In this document: positions 9,389-17,249 of the stretch, in pieces
Numbering within the stretch: the first letter of the stretch is position 1
Layout: each line of letters opens with the position of its first letter
Assembly: GCF_016806695.1 (NCBI RefSeq)
Contig: NZ_WUED01000002.1
Span: 1-64,000, forward strand
Direction: 5' to 3'
Source: Campylobacter bilis
GTDB taxonomy: Bacteria; Campylobacterota; Campylobacteria; Campylobacterales; Campylobacteraceae
Length of the DNA: 64,000 nucleotides
Translations under genes and position numbers: made by a program
The notes under the pieces: model-generated
What the model was told of the DNA's origin: nothing
Database searches by the model: none
Seen by the model: only the letters and a program-made list of their open reading frames with translations

Positions 9389-10624
9389 ATGGATTGGAAA
9401 GAAGAAGCTTTAAAATATCATTTGGGTGGAAAGATTGATGTTATACCAAGTAAGGCAATGAATACAAGTCATGATTTATCATTAGCTTATAGTCCTGGGG
9501 TTGCACAGCCATGTCTTGAAATTGTTAAAGATGAAGATTTAGCTTATACTTATACTAATAAAGCCAATTTAGTGGCTGTTGTAAGCGATGGTTCGGCGGT
9601 TTTAGGGCTTGGAAATATAGGTGCACAAGCGTCAAAACCTGTTATGGAAGGTAAAGCTTGTTTGTTTAAAAAATTCGCTAATGTAAATGCTTATGATATA
9701 GAAATAAATGTCCATAGTGTGGAGGAGATTGTAGCTTTTTGCAGGGCTTTAGCACCAACTGTGGGTGGGATAAATTTAGAAGATATTGCAGCACCTAAAT
9801 GTTTTGATATTGAAGCAGCTTTGCAAGATCTTGGGATTCCTGTGATGCATGATGATCAGCATGGAACGGCTATAATTTCAACTGCAGGACTTATTAATGC
9901 TATGGAAATTAGTGGTAAAAAATTTAAAAACATTAAAGTGGTTGTAAGTGGTGCTGGTGCTGCGGGTATTGCAAGTGCAAAGATGTATAGAAATTTAGGC
10001 GTAGAAAATATTATTTTAGTTGATAGTAAGGGTGTGGTTTCTAAACAAAGACAAGATTTAACCTCTCAAAAGCTTGAATTTGCTGTAGATTCTAAAGAAA
10101 AAACTTTAAAAGAAGCTCTTAGGGGTGCTGATGTTTTTTTAGGGCTTAGTGCGCCTAAAATTTTTGATGATGAAATGATTTTAAGTATGGCAAAAAATCC
10201 TGTAATCTTTGCTTTAGCAAATCCAATTCCTGAAGTGATGCCTGAGGAAGTAAATAGTCTTAGAAAAGATGCTATTGTAGGAACAGGAAGAAGTGATTAT
10301 CCAAATCAAATTAATAATGTTTTAGGTTTTCCTTTTATTTTTCGTGGGGCTTTGGATGTAAGAGCAAGCAAAATTACTGAAAATATGAAAATAGCTGCTG
10401 CTGAAGCTTTGGCGGCTTTGGCTAAATTGCCTGTTAGTGATGGGGTTAAAAAAGCTTATAATTTAAGCACTTTAGAATTTGGAAAAGAATATGTCATACC
10501 AAAGCCTTTTGATGAAAGGGTAAAAGCAGTTGTAAGCACAGCTGTAGCAGCAGCTGCTGTAAAAGACAAGGTTGCCAAGATTAAGAATTTTGATAAACAG
10601 GCTTATTTTGAAAGTTTAAAATGA
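9389..10624 (+). CDS. NAD(P)-dependent malic enzyme (malate oxidoreductase, decarboxylating)
   Basis: Converts malate to pyruvate and CO2, linking the citric acid cycle to pyruvate in an organism that relies on amino and organic acids. At 411 residues it is the short form lacking the C-terminal phosphotransacetylase-like domain of MaeB. Visible landmarks: [26 protein letters not shown], the metal-binding NVNAYDIEI region, MHDDQHGT, and the Rossmann motif [14 protein letters not shown]. It starts one base after gltX with a GTAGGAGAA ribosome site. A 34-bp perfect inverted repeat begins one base before its stop codon. Confidence 0.93.
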   Translation: MDWKEEALKYHLGGKIDVIPSKAMNTSHDLSLAYSPGVAQPCLEIVKDEDLAYTYTNKANLVAVVSDGSAVLGLGNIGAQASKPVMEGKACLFKKFANVNAYDIEINVHSVEEIVAFCRALAPTVGGINLEDIAAPKCFDIEAALQDLGIPVMHDDQHGTAIISTAGLINAMEISGKKFKNIKVVVSGAGAAGIASAKMYRNLGVENIILVDSKGVVSKQRQDLTSQKLEFAVDSKEKTLKEALRGADVFLGLSAPKIFDDEMILSMAKNPVIFALANPIPEVMPEEVNSLRKDAIVGTGRSDYPNQINNVLGFPFIFRGALDVRASKITENMKIAAAEALAALAKLPVSDGVKKAYNLSTLEFGKEYVIPKPFDERVKAVVSTAVAAAAVKDKVAKIKNFDKQAYFESLK

Positions 10625-10654
10625 AAAATAATTTTTATAAAAATTATTTTTCAT
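10621..10654. repeat. 34-bp perfect inverted repeat over the malic enzyme stop codon
   Basis: The bases from ATGAAAAATAATTTTTA to its exact complement TAAAAATTATTTTTCAT form a perfect palindrome with no loop, 17 bp in each arm. It contains only two G/C pairs per... arm ends excepted, so as RNA the hairpin would be long but weak. It may serve as a terminator for the gltX-malic enzyme transcript; it may also mark a rearrangement, because C. jejuni has upp between these two genes and this genome does not. Confidence 0.6.
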
Positions 10655-10757
10655 AGATAAGATAAATAAACAAAGCTTTTTGGTGTTTAAAAGCTAATAG
10701 TTTTATTTATGTTAAAATTTAAATATTTAAGGAAGGTATTACTACTTTTTAATAGCT

Positions 10758-11429
10758 ATGATTTTTGGAAAAATTGATTATATTAATCTTTTGCCTTTGC
10801 ATATTTACCTTAAAAAATACCCCTTGCCTAATGGTTATAAAGCAAGTATGGAGTATAAAAAGGGAGTTCCTAGTAAATTAAATAAGGATTTGTTTTATAA
10901 AAGGATCGATGCTGCTATCATTTCAAGTATAGAAAGTGCTAGAAAAAAATATAAAAATTTAGATTTAGGTATTTGTGCTAATAAAAGGGTTTTTAGTGTT
11001 TTAGTAGAAAAAAACACCTTAACTTCTCAAGATCCAAGTTCTGCAACTTCAAATGCTTTAGCTAAGATTTTAAAACAAGAAGGCAGGGTGATTATAGGCG
11101 ATAAGGCTTTAAAGCTTTATTTAAAATACCCTTTAAATTATGTAGATTTGTGTGCAAAATGGCATGAAAAAACAGCTTTGCCTTTTGTTTTTGCGAGATT
11201 TTCTTGTGCACAAAAGAAAATTTTATATGAAAAAATGTTTAAGAATTTTCTTAAAATAAAGATTAAAATCCCTCATTATATACTTCAAAATTATGCTAAA
11301 ACAAGAAATCTAAATATAAAAGATATAAAATATTATTTAGATGAGGTGATTTACTATAAGATTTCTACTAAGGAAAAACTAGCTTTAAAACGTTTTATCA
11401 AAGCTTGCAAGGCTTTAAATCTTGTTTGA
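10758..11429 (+). CDS. mqnA: MqnA-type chorismate dehydratase (futalosine menaquinone pathway)
   Basis: 223 residues, a periplasmic-binding-protein-like fold. Family hallmarks: GKIDYINLLPLH at the N-terminus, PSKLNKDL, RIDAAIISSIESA and VDLCAKWHEKTALPFVFA. In epsilonproteobacteria menaquinone is made by the futalosine route, starting from chorismate with MqnA; the C. jejuni equivalent is Cj1285c. MqnD is a related family, but the SSIES and WHE..LPFVFA motifs fit MqnA better. The ATG at 10758 is oddly served: the only good ribosome site (AAGGAAGG, about 10730-10737) is some 20 bases away, which may follow from loss of the gene that precedes it in C. jejuni. A TAAAAT -10 is at 10713-10718. Confidence 0.82.
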   Translation: MIFGKIDYINLLPLHIYLKKYPLPNGYKASMEYKKGVPSKLNKDLFYKRIDAAIISSIESARKKYKNLDLGICANKRVFSVLVEKNTLTSQDPSSATSNALAKILKQEGRVIIGDKALKLYLKYPLNYVDLCAKWHEKTALPFVFARFSCAQKKILYEKMFKNFLKIKIKIPHYILQNYAKTRNLNIKDIKYYLDEVIYYKISTKEKLALKRFIKACKALNLV

Positions 11430-12080
11430 TTAATGTTCAAATTCTTTAAGCTCTTTAACTGTTCCAAGCAATATGACAACATCCCCGCTATATACTGTTG
11501 TAGTTTCTAGATCAGGAAGTATTTCCCAGTCACTGTTTAATTTTTTATATGAAATGACTTTCATATTTTGTGCTACGTGTTTTAAAGAATTTCCGGCTAA
11601 TTTTTCATCTATATTGATTTTAATAGCACGTATGGTGTTTGCTGAAAGATCAAAGACTTCATAATCAGCATCTTTGGTTAAAAATTCTTTTACAAGTCTT
11701 TTAGCACTTTCTTTTTCAGGATAAATGACTTTTGTAGCACCTAATTTAGAAAGAATTTGTCCATGGATATTTGAAGTTGCTTTAGCAATGATATTTTTAA
11801 CCCCTATGTCTTTAAGCGCCATGAGAGTGAGGATGGATTTTTCGACATTTTCTCCTATGCTGACAATGACTACTTCAACATCATGAAACCCTGCTTCTTT
11901 TAAGGCTAAAATATTTGTAGAATCTAAGATATAAGCATAACTGGGTGGATTTTGTATATTTTTTAAGGTTTCTTCATCTTTATCTGCTACTATGACAGTG
12001 TGTCCTCCAGCAATGAGTTCATCAGCTACAACCGAACCAAATTTCCCAAGTCCTATGATTCCGTAATTTAAATTTTTCAT
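11430..12080 (-). CDS. ktrA: KtrA/TrkA regulatory subunit of potassium uptake
   Basis: Cytoplasmic RCK protein of 216 residues that gates a Ktr-type K+ channel. The Rossmann motif GLGKFGSVVADEL (about 10-22) with an acidic end of strand 2 (VADKDEE) fits NAD(H)/ATP binding by the RCK-N domain; the C-terminal half from about 135 is the RCK-C (TrkA-C) domain. It starts 15 bp after the ktrB stop with AAGGT upstream, so ktrB-ktrA is one operon. Its stop abuts the end of the convergent mqnA-like gene exactly (11429/11430). Confidence 0.9.
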   Translation of the reverse strand: MKNLNYGIIGLGKFGSVVADELIAGGHTVIVADKDEETLKNIQNPPSYAYILDSTNILALKEAGFHDVEVVIVSIGENVEKSILTLMALKDIGVKNIIAKATSNIHGQILSKLGATKVIYPEKESAKRLVKEFLTKDADYEVFDLSANTIRAIKINIDEKLAGNSLKHVAQNMKVISYKKLNSDWEILPDLETTTVYSGDVVILLGTVKELKEFEH

Positions 12081-12095
12081 GATTTTTACCTTCTT

Positions 12096-13439
12096 TTATA
12101 AATTGACTTTTCCTTCAGGGAATTTAAGGTGCATTGCTTTATCTTGTTTAAATACCGAGAGTAAAAAGGCAAAAACACCTATTCTTCCGCTTAACATCAT
12201 AATGATAATAATAATTTTACTAGGTTCGCTAAATAAAGCACACAAAGACAAAGACTCACCATTTCCTACTGAAATTCCTACAGTTGCAAAAGCTGAAGAG
12301 GTTTCAAAGAGTAAGGCTATAAAATCAAATTTTGATTCTAATAAAGAAAGCAAGATCACAGCTATAACTATATAAACTGCTGATCCAACAGCTATAATGA
12401 AAGCTTTTGATATGGTTTCTCTTGAAATTTCATATCCAAAAATTCTCACCCTTCCATCGCGTATACTCCAATAAGCATAGAGTAATAAAACCATTACTGT
12501 TGTTATCTTCATGCCTCCAGCTGTTCCTCCAGGTGCACCTCCAATTACCATAAATAAAGATCCAAAAAACAAGCTTGCATCATGTAAATATCCTATATCT
12601 AGGGTATTAAACCCTGCAGTACGGTAATTAATGGCTGTAAAATAGGAGCTTAAAATTTTATCAAAAAATGAAAAAAGCCCTATGGTTTTGGGATTAGAAT
12701 ATTCAAAAACAAAAATAATAAGTGTTGAAGAAATGATAAGGAAAATATTTGCTACGATGACTATTTTGGTGTGTATGCTTAAATTTTGTAATTTTTTTCT
12801 TTGGAAAAAATACAATTCTACTAAAACAAAATAACCAAGTCCTCCAATAATAATCAAAGAAGTAATGATTAAATTGATCGCAATATCGTGTTTATATCCT
12901 GCAAATCCATGTTCGAAAATGGTAAATCCTGAATTATTAAAAGCACTAATAGAATGAAAAATCCCAAACCATAAGGCTTTTTCAAAATTCATTTCTAAAG
13001 CAAAGCGCATAGTAAGTAATATAGCACCTATTAATTCTATAATGAAAATAAAAAGCAAGACTTTTTTAAAAAACTTAAATAAGCCATCCATAGAGGGATA
13101 AAGCAGGGATTCTTTGAGTAAATTTCTTGCGTTAAAGCCTACTTTTTTGCGTATGAGTATGTAAACAAAAAGCCCTATGCCCATGTATCCTAATCCGCCA
13201 ATTTGTACTAAAGCTAAAATGATGATTTGTCCGGCTAAAGTAAAATCAAGAGCAGTGTTTTTTACAATAAGGCCTGTCATGCTTACAGCAGAAGTACTTG
13301 TGAAAAATGCGTCTAAAAAACTTATAGGGCTTGTGTGTGCCCAGTTTGAATATAATAATAAAGAACCAAATAAAGCAATTATAATATAACCAGTAAGTAA
13401 AATTTTAAAAGTACGTCTATCTAGTCCAAATTGTTTCAA
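12096..13439 (-). CDS. ktrB: KtrB potassium transporter, membrane subunit
   Basis: 447 residues with about ten hydrophobic helices, of the TrkH/KtrB family with four K+-channel-like repeats; pore-loop glycine motifs appear as STSAVSMTGLIV, SAFNNSGFTIF, NYRTAGFNT and SSAFATVGISVG. It brings K+ in, probably with Na+, under control of KtrA. The start used is a TTG at 13439. An ATG at 13450-13448 upstream is out of frame by one base across a run of seven T on the coding strand, so a one-base change in that run would fuse it to the gene. No strong ribosome site is seen for either start. Confidence 0.9.
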   Translation of the reverse strand: MKQFGLDRRTFKILLTGYIIIALFGSLLLYSNWAHTSPISFLDAFFTSTSAVSMTGLIVKNTALDFTLAGQIIILALVQIGGLGYMGIGLFVYILIRKKVGFNARNLLKESLLYPSMDGLFKFFKKVLLFIFIIELIGAILLTMRFALEMNFEKALWFGIFHSISAFNNSGFTIFEHGFAGYKHDIAINLIITSLIIIGGLGYFVLVELYFFQRKKLQNLSIHTKIVIVANIFLIISSTLIIFVFEYSNPKTIGLFSFFDKILSSYFTAINYRTAGFNTLDIGYLHDASLFFGSLFMVIGGAPGGTAGGMKITTVMVLLLYAYWSIRDGRVRIFGYEISRETISKAFIIAVGSAVYIVIAVILLSLLESKFDFIALLFETSSAFATVGISVGNGESLSLCALFSEPSKIIIIIMMLSGRIGVFAFLLSVFKQDKAMHLKFPEGKVNL

Positions 13440-13544
13440 AAAAATCCCATTTGTATTGATCTAAAAGGGTATTCTATCTTATTAAAACTTTAAGGGAAAT
13501 AAAATTTTATTCTTATATTTAAACTTAAATTAAAGAAAAAAAGA

Positions 13545-13550
13545 TACAAT
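13545..13550 (+). promoter_or_regulatory. -10 box of tRNA-Phe
   Basis: GATACAAT ends 23 bp before the mature tRNA-Phe. The same octamer stands before the convergent CAT tRNA gene, supporting both as promoters. Confidence 0.5.
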
Positions 13551-13573
13551 TATATTTTTACTTTTTAAATGCT

Positions 13574-13649
13574 GGTTGGATAGCTCAGTCGGTAGAGCAG
13601 CAGACTGAAAATCTGCGTGTCGGCAGTTCGATTCTGCCTCTAACCACCA
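13574..13649 (+). tRNA. tRNA-Phe (anticodon GAA)
   Basis: A 76-base cloverleaf: acceptor arm GGTTGGA pairs with TCTAACC (one G-T pair), D arm TAGCTCAGTCGG, anticodon stem with loop CTGAAAA giving GAA, and T arm GCAGTTCGATTCTGC. The discriminator A and CCA are encoded. Confidence 0.95.
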
Positions 13650-13793
13650 TTTAATTTTTTATCTTTCTTATTCTTTTTAATGAGTTAATTTTTTGCTTCC
13701 CAAACAAAGTATCTTGAAGATAATCCATTTTGCTAGTTTTAAAAGCACTCTATTATGAAAACACTGTGAAATTTTATCAAGTTTGAAAAAAGA

Positions 13794-13870
13794 TGGTGGA
13801 TTTAGCAGGACTCGAACCTGCGACCAACCGGTTATGAGCCGGTTGCTCTAACCAACTGAGCTATAAATCC
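13794..13870 (-). tRNA. tRNA with CAT anticodon (elongator Met or Ile2)
   Basis: A 77-base cloverleaf on the minus strand: acceptor GGATTTA with TAAATCC, D arm TAGCTCAGTTGGTTAGAGC, anticodon stem ACCGG/CCGGT around CTCATAA, T arm GCAGGTTCGAGTCCTGC, encoded CCA. Initiator features (mismatched first pair, three G-C pairs in the anticodon stem next to the loop) are not seen. Whether the CAT is read as Met or modified to lysidine for Ile AUA cannot be settled by eye. It faces tRNA-Phe, 144 bp away. Confidence 0.9.
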
Positions 13871-13892
13871 TCTCATTAAGTTAAAAGATAAA

Positions 13893-13898
13893 ATTGTA
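13893..13898 (-). promoter_or_regulatory. -10 box of the CAT-anticodon tRNA
   Basis: GATACAAT on the minus strand ends 22 bases before the tRNA, the same octamer and spacing as before tRNA-Phe. Confidence 0.5.
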
Positions 13899-13921
13899 TC
13901 TTATTAATACTTAAAAATATT

Positions 13922-15022
13922 TTATTTAGCCTTAATATCTTTCCAAAAATATCTAAAAGTGATTAAATGCTGTAAAATTCCAAAAAAAATCATAAAAATA
14001 GTAAAAGAACTTCCTCCATAGCTAAAAAATGGTAAGGGAATGCCAACTACAGGTGCAAAGCCTATAGTCATAGAAATATTAACAGCAGTATAAATGAAAA
14101 TAAACAAAGCAACACAATTGATAGCAACTCTAGCAAAATAATCGTCTTTAAGTTTATAATTTAAACTAAGCAGATGAAAAATCAGCAGAATATAAAATAT
14201 AATTAAAGTCAAGCCCCCAATAAATCCAAATCTTTCTATCATGTAAGCAAAAATAAAGTCACTAGTTGAAATGGGTAAGAATTTAAAATGGGTTTGAGTC
14301 GCTTCATCTTGAGATTTGCCGGTTAAACCCCCATTGCCTATAGCTATCATAGATTGTGCTACTTGATAGCTTGGTTTTTCAGAAATAAAATCATGAATTC
14401 TTTGTTTTTGATAAGGTTTTAAAAGATGGGCATAAACTATAGGAGAGCTAACGCTTATAGCAATAATAATGCTTAGCCAAATTTTATAATGAACCCCCAT
14501 GATAAAAAGAACCCCAAAACCTACTAATAATAAAACCATAGCACTTCCTAAGTCAGGTTCTTTTGCAATTAGTAAAAAAGGTAAGATGATATAAAAGCTA
14601 AGTTTTATGAATTGTTTGAGTTTATATCCATTTTTTGGAGGAGGGTTTTGGTAGATAAGATAAGCAAGCATTAAAATAAAGCTAGGTTTAAAAATTTCAG
14701 AAGGTTGCATTGTAAAATGCGTAAAAGGAATTTCAAGCCATCTTTTAGCCCCTAGTTTTTCAACCCCAAAAATATCAACGCTTAAAAGCAAAAATATATT
14801 AATCCAATAAGCCACAGGAATAATCCAAATGAATTTCCTTATAGGAAAAAAGAAAAAAATCATGAAAGCAAACATCCCTACACATGTGTAAACAAGCTGT
14901 TTTTCTGCTAAAAATGGATTTGCTTCAAAGATTAGAAAAAACGAAGCAAGAATGATGGGTAAAAATAAAATGGGTTGCATGTAATCAAAATGGGTTAAAA
15001 TTCTTCTATCTAATGTAAACAA
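13922..15022 (-). CDS. mrdB: RodA/MrdB, SEDS peptidoglycan polymerase of the elongasome
   Basis: 366-residue polytopic membrane protein of the FtsW/RodA/SpoVE family. It begins MFTLDRRILTHFDYMQPILF as RodA proteins do and carries LGAKRWLEIP, FTMQPSEIFKPSFIL (SEDS signature) and the C-terminal VGIPLPFFSYGGSS. It makes glycan strands with PBP2 for cell elongation, relevant to helical shape. The start codon is TTG at 15022 with AAGGC a few bases upstream; a TATATT -10 is at 15041-15046 on the minus strand, back to back with the promoter of the next gene. Confidence 0.93.
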   Translation of the reverse strand: MFTLDRRILTHFDYMQPILFLPIILASFFLIFEANPFLAEKQLVYTCVGMFAFMIFFFFPIRKFIWIIPVAYWINIFLLLSVDIFGVEKLGAKRWLEIPFTHFTMQPSEIFKPSFILMLAYLIYQNPPPKNGYKLKQFIKLSFYIILPFLLIAKEPDLGSAMVLLLVGFGVLFIMGVHYKIWLSIIIAISVSSPIVYAHLLKPYQKQRIHDFISEKPSYQVAQSMIAIGNGGLTGKSQDEATQTHFKFLPISTSDFIFAYMIERFGFIGGLTLIIFYILLIFHLLSLNYKLKDDYFARVAINCVALFIFIYTAVNISMTIGFAPVVGIPLPFFSYGGSSFTIFMIFFGILQHLITFRYFWKDIKAK

Positions 15023-15050
15023 AATTTGCCTTCAATTGGTAATATAAAGC

Positions 15051-15056
15051 TATAAT
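15051..15056 (+). promoter_or_regulatory. -10 box for the pseudouridine synthase-flpA run
   Basis: TATAAT 45 bp upstream of ATG 15101, with AGTAAGGAAAAA as ribosome site before the start. It likely drives the forward run that continues through flpA and trmB. Confidence 0.55.
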
Positions 15057-15100
15057 TATAAACTAAAATTTTAAATTTTTAAAACCTTAGTAAGGAAAAA

Positions 15101-16069
15101 ATGCAAACTTTTTTAGCAGATGAAAATTCAAGACTTGATGTGTATTTGGCTAAGAAATTAAATCAAAGTCGTAATCAAATTGCTTTACTGATTAAAAAAG
15201 ATTGTGTGCAAATTAATGGCACAATTGAAAATAAAAATTCATTTAAACTTAAAAATGGTGATGAGATTGTTATTAGAGTTTTAGCATTGTGTGAGGATGC
15301 AAAGCCTTGTTTTGAGGTTGATTTTGAGATTGATGTTTTGTATGAAGATGAAGATTTACTTGTTTTAAATAAACCTTCAAATTTAGTGGTTCATGGTGCA
15401 AGCAGTGTTAAAAATGCGACTTTGGTAGATTGGCTGATAGGGAAAAAATACACTTTATCTGATTTAGGAGGGCAAACAAGAGCGGGTCTTGTGCATAGAT
15501 TGGATAAAGATACAAGCGGGGCCATACTTATAGCCAAAAATAATTTTACCCATCAAAGGCTTAGTGAACAGCTTGTAGATAAAAGTATGGGAAGAATTTA
15601 TCTTGCGTTAATTGATTTGCCACTAAAAGAAGATAAAATTATAGTGGAGAAATTTTTAATGCGTTCTTCTTCTAATGCGCTTAAAAAAATAGCTATAGAT
15701 AAAGAAAATAAATTTTGTAAAAGTGCAAAGTCTGCCTTTATCAATATAGCAAAAACTGAAGCTTTAGCTTTAATAGCAGCTAAGCTTTTTACAGGAAGAA
15801 CGCATCAAATCAGAGCACATTTAGCGAGTTTAAATAGGCATATTTTGGGTGATGCTTTATATGGATATAAAGGCAAGTATGATTGTAGGATAATGTTGCA
15901 TGCTTATTTTTTGTATTTTATCCATCCTATAACAAAAGAACAACTTTTTATTAAAGCGCCTTTAATGCAAGATTTTAAAAATATCATGTTAAATCAAATC
16001 AATTTAGGAGAAAATGATGAAAAAATTTCACTTAAGTATTTGCTTGAGTTTTTTAACTCTTTTGTTTAG
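15101..16069 (+). CDS. RluD-type 23S rRNA pseudouridine synthase
   Basis: 322 residues. An S4 RNA-binding domain occupies about 8-62 (RLDVYLAKKLNQSRNQIALLI). The RluA-family catalytic domain follows, with GLVHRLDKDTSG at about 129-140; D135 is the catalytic aspartate. It converts uridine to pseudouridine in rRNA; the exact position is not predictable here (C. jejuni Cj1280c is annotated as ribosomal pseudouridine synthase). The last 18 residues overlap the signal peptide of flpA by 56 bp in another frame, an unusually long overlap, and may be a lineage-specific C-terminal extension. Confidence 0.88.
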   Translation: MQTFLADENSRLDVYLAKKLNQSRNQIALLIKKDCVQINGTIENKNSFKLKNGDEIVIRVLALCEDAKPCFEVDFEIDVLYEDEDLLVLNKPSNLVVHGASSVKNATLVDWLIGKKYTLSDLGGQTRAGLVHRLDKDTSGAILIAKNNFTHQRLSEQLVDKSMGRIYLALIDLPLKEDKIIVEKFLMRSSSNALKKIAIDKENKFCKSAKSAFINIAKTEALALIAAKLFTGRTHQIRAHLASLNRHILGDALYGYKGKYDCRIMLHAYFLYFIHPITKEQLFIKAPLMQDFKNIMLNQINLGENDEKISLKYLLEFFNSFV

Positions 16070-17249
16070 TGCTTGTAGTGTATCACAAATGAATTCTTCG
16101 GGTTTAAATGAAAAGTTTGCAGTCAATGAAAGTTTGCCAAAGATTGAAAATTTAAAAACCCTTAGTGATATGAGCAATATTGCTTTTGAATGGGATCCTT
16201 TATATCATGAAAATGTTAAGGGGTTTTATTTATACCGTTTAAGTGATGAAAATCCTGATTTTAAACTTGTTGGTGTGATTAAAGATAAATACCAAACCCA
16301 TTATGTGGATACAAAATTACAGCCTGCTACTAAATACCACTATATGATGAAAAGTTTCAATGATCAAGGTCAAATTTCTGAGGATGGTAAGATTATAGAA
16401 GCAAGTACTACTTCAAGACTTGAAGCTATTCCTTTTATCCAAGCGATCACTAATTTACCCAATCGTATTAAATTGATTTGGCGTCCGCATCCTGATTTAA
16501 GAGTTGATTCTTATATTATAGAAAGATCAAAAGGCAATGATAGAGAATTTAAAAAAATTGCAGAAGTGAAAAATCGCTTAAATGCTGAATATATAGATAG
16601 TGATTTAAAATATGATGAAAATTCTAGCTATAGGATTATTGCTGTAAGTTTTGATGGGGTAAAAAGCGAACCTAGTCAAGTAGTAAGTTCTAAAAGCAAA
16701 GCCTTGCCTCCTCAAATCGTACATTTAAATGCCAGTGCAGATGGTTTTAATAAAATTGTTTTAACTTGGGATGCTCCTGAGTATAAAGACTTTGCTTATT
16801 ATAAGGTTTATTCTACTAGTTCGAGTTTTCTTCCTTATAGCGTTTTAGCAAAGACGGATAAAAATACTTATGAAGATATAGTAGAAGGTACTGGTAAAAG
16901 CAAATATTATAAAGTGACTATGGTAGATAAAGATGGTCTTGAAAGTCCTATGCCAAAAGAAGGGGTAGAAGGTAAGACTTTGGATAATCCTTTATCTCCT
17001 AGTATTGTTTTAGCACAAATTACAAACGAGGGGATTAATTTAGAATGGAGTGATAACGATACTAGAGCAGTAGAGTATGAAATCAGGCGTTATGGTGGAA
17101 AAGAAAATATAGTTTTTAAAGGCATTAAAGAAAAACAATTAAAAGATATAAAAGCTTTGCCTGGGGTAGAATATAGCTATGAGGTTATTGCTATTGATGC
17201 AGTTGGACTTCGTTCTAAGCCTTCAAGTAAAGTTAAGGCAGCCCAATAG
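16014..17249 (+). CDS. flpA: Fibronectin type III domain lipoprotein, FlpA-like adhesin
   Basis: 411 residues. A lipoprotein signal peptide (MMKKFHLSICLSFLTLLFSAC) puts the lipidated cysteine at 21, so it is membrane anchored and, as known for C. jejuni FlpA (Cj1279c), surface exposed, where it binds host fibronectin. The rest holds repeated Fn3 domains, with recurring patterns such as IAFEWDPLYHENVKGFYLYR, IKLIWRPHPDLRVDSYIIER, IVLTWDAPEYKDFAYYKVY and INLEWSDNDTRAVEYEIRR, i.e. four modules. ATG 16014 has AGGAGAAA upstream, inside the previous gene. The next gene starts at a GTG that overlaps the stop (TAGTG). Confidence 0.92.
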   Translation: MMKKFHLSICLSFLTLLFSACSVSQMNSSGLNEKFAVNESLPKIENLKTLSDMSNIAFEWDPLYHENVKGFYLYRLSDENPDFKLVGVIKDKYQTHYVDTKLQPATKYHYMMKSFNDQGQISEDGKIIEASTTSRLEAIPFIQAITNLPNRIKLIWRPHPDLRVDSYIIERSKGNDREFKKIAEVKNRLNAEYIDSDLKYDENSSYRIIAVSFDGVKSEPSQVVSSKSKALPPQIVHLNASADGFNKIVLTWDAPEYKDFAYYKVYSTSSSFLPYSVLAKTDKNTYEDIVEGTGKSKYYKVTMVDKDGLESPMPKEGVEGKTLDNPLSPSIVLAQITNEGINLEWSDNDTRAVEYEIRRYGGKENIVFKGIKEKQLKDIKALPGVEYSYEVIAIDAVGLRSKPSSKVKAAQ

